Of a DNA stretch of 10,695 nucleotides, positions 5,624 through 10,695 are shown piece after piece. Location: NCBI GenBank assembly GCA_003649495.1, contig QMRZ01000039.1:1-10695 (forward strand), written 5' to 3'. The notes beneath the pieces were generated by a model. That model did not search any database, was not told the origin of the DNA, and worked only from the letters and a program-made list of their open reading frames with translations. The stretch is from Thermoprotei archaeon (GTDB lineage Archaea > Thermoproteota > Thermoprotei > Thermofilales > Thermofilaceae). The position numbers and the translations under genes were made by a program. How positions within the stretch are numbered: position 1 is the stretch's first letter; each line of letters opens with the position of its first letter.

Positions 5624-6343
5624 ATGTTGCCTGCGAGGCTTGAGGGGGTTGCCGTGGCATTCGTCGAGCCCCTCTACGAGATAAATGTAGGCTACGTGGC
5701 CAGATGCATGAAGAATTTTGGTTTATCGAAGCTCATACTGATTAAGCCCCGCTGCCAAATCGGAGATGAGGCCTATCGCTTCGCGATGCACGGCCGCGAG
5801 GTATTAGAGGGGGCGCGCCTGGCTGCGAGCTTAGAGGAGCTGGTAGGAGAGTTCGATCTCGTGGTTGGCACCACAGGAGTTCAGACGAAGGAGCTAAGCC
5901 ACGTGCGGCGCTGGATAACTCCAGAAGACTTAGCGAGGCGCGTCGCCGAGTACAAGGGAACAGTACTGGTAGTCCTGGGGAGGGAGGATAGGGGGCTAAC
6001 TAATGCGGAGCTATCGATGTGCGATGTAGTAGTGACTATACCCGCTAATCCTGAGTACCCAATACTCAACGTATCACACGCGGCTGTGGTGATATTCTAC
6101 GAACTCTTCAAACATGCAGCGGGAGTCAAGCCCCCTCTCAGGCTGCCGAGGAAGGAGGAGGTCATTGTGCTCCTGCGCTACCTCAGGGAACTCGTGTTAC
6201 TGCTAGGGGGGAGCGAGGAGAAGGCAGAGAGGGCTTGCCTGATGATGAGGAGGCTCTTAGGGGGGGCTCCCCCCACAGACTCTGACGTGAGAATGTTGCT
6301 GGGAGTGCTAAGAGGGGCTTGCGAGAGGCTGAAAGGCAAGTAA
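5624..6343 (+). CDS. trmJ: TrmJ-like SPOUT RNA 2'-O-methyltransferase
   Basis: 239 residues of the SpoU/TrmH class. Motif 1 NVGYVARCMKNFG lies at 21-33, motif 2 LGREDRGLTNAEL at 118-130 and motif 3 IPANPEYPILNVSHAAVV at 139-156; the last two form the deep trefoil knot that binds S-adenosylmethionine. The GREDRGLTN form and the helical C-terminal extension (about 175-239) match TrmJ, whose archaeal members methylate the ribose of C32 in tRNA. An rRNA target cannot be excluded from sequence. The ribosome-binding site GGGGTGAGGG straddles the stop codon of the preceding gene, 3 nt away, so translation is likely coupled. Confidence 0.87.
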   Translation: MLPARLEGVAVAFVEPLYEINVGYVARCMKNFGLSKLILIKPRCQIGDEAYRFAMHGREVLEGARLAASLEELVGEFDLVVGTTGVQTKELSHVRRWITPEDLARRVAEYKGTVLVVLGREDRGLTNAELSMCDVVVTIPANPEYPILNVSHAAVVIFYELFKHAAGVKPPLRLPRKEEVIVLLRYLRELVLLLGGSEEKAERACLMMRRLLGGAPPTDSDVRMLLGVLRGACERLKGK

Positions 6344-6367
6344 TCAGCGGCTCGCGCTATGAGAATA

Positions 6368-6377
6368 CTTATAAATA
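6368..6377 (+). promoter_or_regulatory. TATA box of the uL16 operon
   Basis: CTTATAAATA in an AT-rich patch predicts an RNA start near 6399, about 10 nt before ATG 6409. A Shine-Dalgarno-like AAGGTG is at 6397-6402. Confidence 0.7.
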
Positions 6378-6408
6378 TTGTGGTGGAGAGTTGAGCAAGG
6401 TGTAATTC

Positions 6409-6912
6409 ATGCCGCTAAGACCGGGTCGCTGCTACAGGAGGTTCGACACGCCCCCCTACACCAGGCTAGAGTACATTAGGAGCATACCACCAGTCACCAT
6501 ACCGAAGTTTGACCTGGGGAATCCGAGAGGCAACTTCAAGCTGACAGTGAAACTAATTACACTTAGGGCTGGACAGATAAGACAGAACGCGCTTGAAGCT
6601 GCCAGGCAAATCGCTAACAAGTACATGGCCACCAGCGTGGGCGAACAGAACTACTTCATGAGGATCTGCGTATACCCCCACCACATCCTGAGGGAAAACA
6701 AGATGATGGCAATGGCTGGGGCCGATAGGCTTCAGGATGGGATGCGCCTCTCCTTCGGCACGCCGATAGGCAGAGCAGCTAGAGTCAACAGGGGGCAGGT
6801 GGTAATTTACGTCAAGGTAAATCCCCAGCACCTCGATCATGCTAAGGAAGCGATGAGGAGGGCTGCCTCTAAGCTACCCCTCCCCTGTAGGATAGTGGTG
6901 GAGGAGGCATGA
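6409..6912 (+). CDS. rpl10e: Large-subunit ribosomal protein uL16 (archaeal L10e)
   Basis: 167 residues, the normal archaeal length. The N-terminus MPLRPGRCYRRFDTPPYTR, the middle block GEQNYFMRICVYPHHILRENKMMAMAGADRLQDGMRLSFGTPIGRAARV and the end VKVNPQHLDHAKEAMRRAASKLP are the conserved L10e segments. The protein binds 23S rRNA near the A site and the peptidyl-transferase entrance; in eukaryotes its loading is linked to release of NMD3, which is encoded in this same window. ATG 6409 is preceded by AAGGTG at good spacing and by a clear TATA box. It heads a run with the DUF2192 gene (12 nt gap) and the KaiC-like gene. Confidence 0.97.
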   Translation: MPLRPGRCYRRFDTPPYTRLEYIRSIPPVTIPKFDLGNPRGNFKLTVKLITLRAGQIRQNALEAARQIANKYMATSVGEQNYFMRICVYPHHILRENKMMAMAGADRLQDGMRLSFGTPIGRAARVNRGQVVIYVKVNPQHLDHAKEAMRRAASKLPLPCRIVVEEA

Positions 6913-6924
6913 GGGGGTCGGCTG

Positions 6925-7656
6925 GTGAGGGCGCTACATGGGAGGAGGATAGAGGCATGCATATCCCTCCTATCTGAGATACTGAGGGGAGAGGTTAGAA
7001 GCAGAGAGGAGGCCGTCAGGAGGCTGGAAGAGATCTACAGCTCTAGCGGCCTCGAGCCCATCAGGGGGTGGACCAAGATAAACATCTTCGATAAGGAGAT
7101 GTGCACAGCCTACCTCGTCGCTAAGTACGGGCTGGGGCTTGATCCAGATGAGTACGAGAGGCTTTACAAGAGGTACTTCTATATTGAGGCAGGGGCTGAG
7201 AGGGCTGCAGAGAGGATTAGAGCTGGAGAAGACCCGGCTAAAGTGATTAGAGAGGAACTTGGAGAGGTTAATGAGAATCTCGTGTTCAGGGTAGCTAGGC
7301 TGGAGGCTACTGCAGCCCTCCTAGGCTTTAAGGGCGAGGAGGGGCTTGCAGAGCTATTGAGGAGGCTTGAGGAGGCATTCCCCGAGCTCAAGCGCAAGAT
7401 AAATGGTTTCAGGAAATTCTACATAGCCTTCAGGGTGGCTCAGGAGATAGTGGCGGGGAACATTAGGAACAGGCTGGAGAAAGAGGCGTTCAAGCATGCT
7501 CTATGCATAAAGTTGAATGCCGAGAAGGCGGCGCCCTCTGACGAGTTCGTGAGAGAGATAGCGGTCAATGTGTTGAAGGCGAGGGAGAGTTACGTGAATA
7601 ACGCGCTCAGCTTAAAGGGGATTGAAGCTAAGATAGCAGAGGGAGAGAAGGATTGA
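6925..7656 (+). CDS. Conserved crenarchaeal protein of unknown function (DUF2192-like)
   Basis: 243 residues, strongly charged and almost entirely helical, with no signal peptide, membrane segment or catalytic motif I can name. The block RGWTKINIFDKEMCTAYLVAKYGLG (about 47-71) is the most distinctive and, with size and composition, points to the DUF2192 family of crenarchaeal proteins; that assignment is from memory. Residues 94-170 and 205-243 may form helical bundles or coiled coils. GTG 6925 is preceded by GAGGGGGT at proper spacing. It lies 12 nt after uL16 and its TGA overlaps the TTG of the KaiC-like gene. The tight link to uL16 suggests a role tied to translation or ribosome assembly, which is an inference only. 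Confidence 0.75.
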   Translation: MRALHGRRIEACISLLSEILRGEVRSREEAVRRLEEIYSSSGLEPIRGWTKINIFDKEMCTAYLVAKYGLGLDPDEYERLYKRYFYIEAGAERAAERIRAGEDPAKVIREELGEVNENLVFRVARLEATAALLGFKGEEGLAELLRRLEEAFPELKRKINGFRKFYIAFRVAQEIVAGNIRNRLEKEAFKHALCIKLNAEKAAPSDEFVREIAVNVLKARESYVNNALSLKGIEAKIAEGEKD

Positions 7657-8378
7657 AGGTCGAACTCGTTAAGACGGGTATAGAGGGGCTTGACCCCTTG
7701 ATAGGGGGCGGCTTCATAAAGGGAAGGACATACCTCGTAGCTGGCGAGACAGGGACTGGCAAGACGATATTCGCCCTCAACTACCTCCTCCACGGTGCGA
7801 TGAGGGGGGAGCCAGGTGTATATCTGCTAGTCGACGAGGAGTATGATAACTTCGTCGCTGGGGCCAGGTCCTTTGGCTGGGACCTTGAAATCCTGATAAA
7901 GCGGGGTGCGCTCAGCGTGGTAACACTCCTCCCCGACTTCGTAGAAAGAGTAAAGAGCAAGCCCGTGGAGACCATCGTGAACTCCATAGTCGAGAGTCTG
8001 CGAGAGGAGGTGGAGAGGATAGACGCGCAGCGCCTGGTAATAGACCCGATAGCCCCCCTCGTTGTGGGCGAGGAGGACGTCGTGAGGATGAGGGAGTACG
8101 TGAGGAGCCTCCTCACATCCATCGAGCGCAGGCTCGGCACTACAACGCTTATAACCTCCGAAGTCCCCACGGGGACCCTCAAGCTCAGCAGATTTGGAGT
8201 TGAGGAGTTCCTCGCCTCAGGAGTCATAGTCCTCACTCTCCGGAGGGTTGGCGGGAGATTTGTCAGAGCCTTATGGGTTAGGAAGATGAGGTGGAGACCT
8301 GCCGAGCCTGCGCTCTACCCATTCGAGATAGTACCAGGGAAGGGGATAGTGGTCCACGGTGATAAGAGACTCGCTTGA
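7653..8378 (+). CDS. Single-domain KaiC-like RecA-superfamily ATPase
   Basis: 241 residues, one KaiC domain (circadian KaiC has two). It opens with KTGIEGLDPLIGGGFIKGRTYLVAG; Walker A GETGTGKT is at 31-38, the catalytic acidic pair at Glu62-Glu63 (LVDEEYD), Walker B RLVID at 127-131, then SEVPTG at 169-174, EEFLASGVIVL, and the closing KMRWRPAEPALYPFEIVPGKGIVV strand region. Such archaeal proteins are ATPases of mostly unknown function, some linked to signalling, motility or DNA processes. The start is a TTG at 7653 sharing TTGA with the stop of the DUF2192 gene; GAGAAGGA just before it is the ribosome-binding site. The overlap implies coupled translation and probably a shared process. Confidence 0.88.
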   Translation: MKVELVKTGIEGLDPLIGGGFIKGRTYLVAGETGTGKTIFALNYLLHGAMRGEPGVYLLVDEEYDNFVAGARSFGWDLEILIKRGALSVVTLLPDFVERVKSKPVETIVNSIVESLREEVERIDAQRLVIDPIAPLVVGEEDVVRMREYVRSLLTSIERRLGTTTLITSEVPTGTLKLSRFGVEEFLASGVIVLTLRRVGGRFVRALWVRKMRWRPAEPALYPFEIVPGKGIVVHGDKRLA

Positions 8379-8385
8379 GGAGCTA

Positions 8386-8449
8386 GCCCCCCTCAGATCT
8401 GGTGTCGCTCATCCCTCATATCAGCTATACCAGCCTTCCTCCTCGGGGC
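8386..8449 (-). ncRNA. Possible second C/D box sRNA (degenerate C box)
   Basis: Minus strand, 5' to 3': GCCCC (8449-8445), C-box position AGGAGGA (8443-8437), 12-nt guide (8436-8425), D' CTGA (8424-8421), 5-nt spacer, C' GGGATGA (8415-8409), 12-nt guide GCGACACCAGAT (8408-8397), D CTGA (8396-8393), then G-rich sequence ending GGGGC (8390-8386) that pairs with the 5' GCCCC. The TATA-like element at 8471-8479 is centred 26 nt upstream of 8449. Against it, the C box has G instead of both consensus U residues. No target was recognised for either guide. Confidence 0.35.
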
Positions 8450-8470
8450 GGGTACATAATACGGCACAGG

Positions 8471-8479
8471 ATATTAAAG
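8471..8479 (-). promoter_or_regulatory. TATA-like element upstream of the possible minus-strand sRNA
   Basis: Minus strand CTTTAATAT, centred on 8475. It predicts an RNA start at about 8449, exactly where the GCCCC arm of the putative sRNA begins. It could alternatively be a second, upstream promoter for the DUF424 gene on the plus strand. Confidence 0.4.
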
Positions 8480-8483
8480 GATT

Positions 8484-8518
8484 CAGGCAGGGGCGGTCAC
8501 ATTAAATAGCCCCGCCTG
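8484..8518. repeat. Inverted repeat enclosing the DUF424 TATA box
   Basis: CAGGCAGGGGC (8484-8494) and GCCCCGCCTG (8509-8518) are inverted copies, 10 bp with one unpaired A at 8489. The ATTAAATA promoter element lies between the arms. It could be a regulator site or form a hairpin in transcripts passing through. Confidence 0.6.
8501..8508 (+). promoter_or_regulatory. TATA box of the DUF424 gene
   Basis: ATTAAATA predicts an RNA start near 8531, three bases before ATG 8534, hence an almost leaderless message. This supports ATG 8534 over GTG 8522. Confidence 0.55.
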
Positions 8519-8533
8519 TAGGTGGGCGCAGGG

Positions 8534-8842
8534 ATGGGAGGAGGGAAGTGGTGCTACGTCAAGGTGCATAGGAGAGGCAAGGACGTGTTAGTAGCGATCT
8601 GTGACGAGGAGCTACTAGGCAGTGAGATAAGAGCTGGAGACTTGAGGCTACGCATAAGGGAGGAGTTCTATGGGGGGGAGAGGATTCCCCTGTCCCAGCT
8701 CAAGGAGTACCTGAGAGAGGCGACGATAGTAAACGCCATAGGCAACGACGTAGTTAAGGAACTGGCGAAGTGGGTTGATGTAGTAATGGAAGCGGCAGTG
8801 GAGTTGGGCGGGGTGCTTCACGTCCAGCTACTGCTAAAGTAG
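8534..8842 (+). CDS. DUF424 family small archaeal protein
   Basis: 102 residues. The order YVKVHRRGKDVLVAICDEELLG (8-29), a short middle with REEFYGG, ATIVNAIGNDVV (about 64-75) and the end GGVLHVQ is characteristic of DUF424, a small alpha/beta family widespread in Archaea. Its biochemical function is not established; the frequent company of NMD3 and translation factors, seen again here, suggests a role in translation or ribosome maturation (inference). ATG 8534 is preferred because the TATA box predicts a start near 8531 and family members usually begin just before YVKVHR. GTG 8522 would add MGAG without homology. NMD3 follows after 45 nt. Confidence 0.87.
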   Translation: MGGGKWCYVKVHRRGKDVLVAICDEELLGSEIRAGDLRLRIREEFYGGERIPLSQLKEYLREATIVNAIGNDVVKELAKWVDVVMEAAVELGGVLHVQLLLK

Positions 8843-8887
8843 CCCGCAAAGTTAAAGTGAGCAGAGCTACCTCTCTGAGGAGTAGCT

Positions 8888-9973
8888 ATGCGGGAAGATG
8901 AGCGAGGGAGGCTAAGAGAAAGGTTCTGCCCAGTCTGTGGCAGGCACGCATCCAGGTACTATGAGGGGCTCTGCGAGGAGTGTTACAGGAGGCTACATCC
9001 CCTACTAAAGCTCCCCCCCACGCTGAGGATCACAATATGCCGAGTGTGTGGAGCCTATAGGCTGGGGAGCGGGTGGGCTAGGCCGAGGGGCCCTGACCCC
9101 ATCCTTCAGGCAGCTAAAGCCGCGCTAAGGCGAGCTGCGAGGCCTCAAGGCCTCGTCGAATCCATGGAGGTAGTCAGCTTTGATGGACGTAGGTTGAGGG
9201 TTGTAGCTAAAGGTAGGGCGGCTGAGGGGATGGAGCTTTACGAGGAGGAATACGAGTGCCAAGTCAGGGTTGAGTGGAGTCTCTGTGAGGAGTGCATATA
9301 CGCTAAGTCGAAGAGGGAGGTAGCACGCGTCCAGGTGAGGGCTAGGGGTAGAGACTTAAGTGGTTGGGAGGTAAAGAGAGTGAAGGAGCTCGTTTCAGAA
9401 GCCCTAAGCTCAACGTGGAGGGGAGCCATAGATCTAATAGAGGTTGTCGAGGATGGACATGGCCTGGACTTTATCTTCTCATCATTAGCAGCTGCTCGAT
9501 TAGCTGTGAGCGCGCTGGAAAGAGGGATGGTGGTACACGTCCTCGAGACGCGGAAGAGCATGGGGATGGATAGCAGCGGGAGGCCGAGGGCCAGATCTAC
9601 ATTCAGAGTCCTCCTGCCCGAGTTCAGGGTAGGCGACGTCATAGAGCATGGGGGCAAACTATTCTACGTGATGGGGTTTGAGGAGAGGTCTGTAAAGGCT
9701 TTGGAGCTGAATACCTTGAGGGAGGTGAGGATAAGAGCCACGAGGAGGCTCCTCGAGGAGAGCAGTGTCGTGGTCAGGAGGGAGGGGGGCGAGCCCGTCA
9801 TGGTGATCTCGGCACGTCCAGGCGAGATACAGGTGATGAGCCTTAGGGATTACCGCACTTACTCCATATACTCTGAGAGGATCCCCTTATGGATGAAGGA
9901 GGGTGGCAGGGCCGTGCTATTCTCAGTAAGAGGCCGTTACTACATCCTACCTATCCCGCCCGCTACAGGCTAA
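8888..9973 (+). CDS. nmd3: NMD3-family large-subunit ribosome assembly factor
   Basis: 361 residues, the usual archaeal length (the eukaryotic protein has an added export tail). The N-terminus holds the paired treble-clef zinc sites: Cys14, Cys17, Cys29, Cys32, and Cys51, Cys54, Cys133, Cys136, the second split by an insertion. A middle domain (about 145-235) and a C-terminal eIF5A-like region starting at FRVGDVIEHGGKLFYVMGFE follow. In eukaryotes NMD3 binds the 60S subunit at the joining face and carries it out of the nucleus; archaeal NMD3 lacks the export signals and probably acts only in late 50S maturation. ATG 8888 has GAGGAG seven bases upstream. aIF1A follows after a short gap, and a TATA-like AGTTAAAG at 8850-8857 may give a separate promoter. 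Confidence 0.94.
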   Translation: MREDERGRLRERFCPVCGRHASRYYEGLCEECYRRLHPLLKLPPTLRITICRVCGAYRLGSGWARPRGPDPILQAAKAALRRAARPQGLVESMEVVSFDGRRLRVVAKGRAAEGMELYEEEYECQVRVEWSLCEECIYAKSKREVARVQVRARGRDLSGWEVKRVKELVSEALSSTWRGAIDLIEVVEDGHGLDFIFSSLAAARLAVSALERGMVVHVLETRKSMGMDSSGRPRARSTFRVLLPEFRVGDVIEHGGKLFYVMGFEERSVKALELNTLREVRIRATRRLLEESSVVVRREGGEPVMVISARPGEIQVMSLRDYRTYSIYSERIPLWMKEGGRAVLFSVRGRYYILPIPPATG

Positions 9974-10012
9974 CGGGGAAAGACTTATCCACGCTCCATC
10001 TACGTGAGCATC

Positions 10013-10354
10013 GTGCCTAGGAGGAGGAAGAGGAGGGATGAGGAGGAGGAAGATGAGCCGCCCCTCCCAGACAATAAGGAGACAATGCTGGGGGTAATCC
10101 AGCAGTTCCTCGGCTATGATAGAGCCAGAGTGCTCTGTGCCGATGGGAAGGTGAGGCTCTGTAGGATCCCGGGGAGGATGAAGAAGAGGGTGTGGATGAG
10201 GGTGGGCGACGTAGTGTTAGTGGCGCCATGGGAGTTTCAGAGGGATGAGAGGGGCGACATCATACATAGATACACTAGCGGCCAGCTGCAGAAGCTTGAG
10301 GAGATGGGGCTACTAGACGAGCTCAAGAAGCTCCTCGAGGCTTCAGAGTTCTGA
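10013..10354 (+). CDS. eif1A: Translation initiation factor aIF1A
   Basis: About 113 residues. A basic then acidic tail (RRRKRRDEEEEDE) precedes an S1-type OB domain: LGVIQQFLGYDRARVLCADGKVRLCRIPGRMKKRVWMRVGDVVLVAPWEFQ, then RGDIIHRYTSGQ and a C-terminal helix. These are the conserved eIF1A/aIF1A elements; the factor occupies the A site of the small subunit and helps start-codon selection. GTG 10013 is preferred because it gives the Met-Pro start typical of the family and lies 26 nt from a weak TATA-like element at 9983-9988. GTG 10004 would add three residues and is equally open. The tail-to-tail overlap with the RIO1 gene is 12 bp. Confidence 0.95.
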   Translation: MPRRRKRRDEEEEDEPPLPDNKETMLGVIQQFLGYDRARVLCADGKVRLCRIPGRMKKRVWMRVGDVVLVAPWEFQRDERGDIIHRYTSGQLQKLEEMGLLDELKKLLEASEF

Positions 10355-10695
10355 AGCGGTTAGCTCGCGGTAGAACTCGTCCGGGTCTCCAACATCGACG
10401 CCTAGCCGCCTAAAGTACGCGTAGATATTCCGTATATCCCTGCGGAGGAACTCGCTAGCCATCGGGTGGCTCACATCGACTGCTGAGCCAAAGTCTATTA
10501 GCACGAGCTCGTTACCCCTCACCATGACATTGTACTCGGAGAGATCAGCGTGAACCAGCCTCGCTTCGAGGTAAAGCCGCCTGATATACCCCTTGAGTGT
10601 CTCGAACGCCACTTCCGGGTCGTCGAGCTCGACCTCCCTCAGTAGGGGGGCTGGCCTCCCCCTGACATCGGGGTCCCCCACGAACTCCATCACTA
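10343..10695 (-). CDS. rio1: RIO1-type atypical protein kinase, C-terminal part
   Basis: The frame is open to the right edge; 116 residues of the C-terminal half are visible, so the nucleotide-binding N-lobe lies outside. VMEFVG is the hinge region. LVHADLSEYNVMV is the catalytic loop (Asp of HAD, metal-binding Asn of EYN). LVLIDFGSAVDVSHP is the metal-binding Asp loop; RIO1 proteins more often have Gln where Ser of GSAV stands. MASEFLRRDIRNIYAYF completes the signature and separates RIO1 from RIO2. RIO1 is an ATPase/kinase for late 40S/30S maturation. In many archaea the gene runs in the same direction after aIF1A; here it is convergent and its TGA overlaps the end of aIF1A by 12 bp. Confidence 0.93.
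   Translation of the reverse strand, partial: VMEFVGDPDVRGRPAPLLREVELDDPEVAFETLKGYIRRLYLEARLVHADLSEYNVMVRGNELVLIDFGSAVDVSHPMASEFLRRDIRNIYAYFRRLGVDVGDPDEFYRELTASEL

Noticed and set aside
7781..8236. Minus-strand open frame of 151 codons.
   Set aside because: Antisense to the KaiC-like ATPase, Ser/Thr/Arg-rich, no recognisable domain or start signal.
1..10695. CRISPR array, insertion sequence, toxin-antitoxin or prophage signatures.
   Set aside because: No regularly spaced repeats, transposase motifs, terminal inverted repeats with target duplications, or phage genes were seen on either strand.

Overview
The window looks like a chromosomal segment of a hyperthermophilic or thermophilic crenarchaeon (Thermoproteota). 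The visible reasons are archaeal-type information-processing proteins (uL16/L10e, aIF1A, NMD3, RIO1 kinase, KptA, archaeal TrmJ), archaeal TATA boxes placed about 26 nt upstream of starts, several apparently leaderless genes, frequent GTG/TTG starts, heavy use of AGG/AGA arginine codons, and two conserved families that I associate with Archaea (DUF424) and Crenarchaeota (DUF2192). I cannot name the genus.

Left part (1-2206). A leaderless gene start runs off the left edge on the minus strand. A plus-strand DUF998-type membrane protein follows. On the minus strand come a MDP-1-like HAD phosphatase, a tRNA-Asp(GUC) with genomically encoded CCA, and the RNA 2'-phosphotransferase KptA.

Metal-resistance block (2296-4620, minus strand). 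An intact SmtB/CadC/CzrA-type ArsR repressor overlaps a Zn/Cd/Pb-type P1B ATPase. A perfect 18-bp palindrome lies between the TATA box and the start codon. The ATPase reading frame is broken twice: a one-base frame change at a G6 run, and an in-frame TAG 48 codons before the natural stop, where the family usually has Gln. The last two membrane helices remain perfectly readable behind the TAG. This is either a very young pseudogene, a recoded gene, or two sequence errors.

Intergenic 4582-4798. It holds a convincing C/D box methylation guide sRNA with two 12-nt guides. One guide fits, with two wobbles, the conserved UCUUAAGG stretch of 23S rRNA next to helix 69.

Right part (4799-10342, plus strand). 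A MoaB/MogA-like protein with an unfamiliar C-terminal domain and a changed key Asp is followed closely by TrmJ. Next comes a compact uL16 - DUF2192 - KaiC-like ATPase operon, then DUF424 - NMD3 - aIF1A. RIO1 kinase converges from the right edge and overlaps the end of aIF1A by 12 bp. Between the KaiC-like gene and DUF424, on the minus strand, there is a second possible C/D sRNA with a correctly placed TATA box but a degenerate C box.

Most of the window therefore concerns ribosome assembly, translation initiation and RNA modification (guide RNA, TrmJ, KptA, NMD3, RIO1, aIF1A, uL16), interrupted by a decaying or recoded metal-efflux operon. No CRISPR array, insertion sequence or defence locus is visible.
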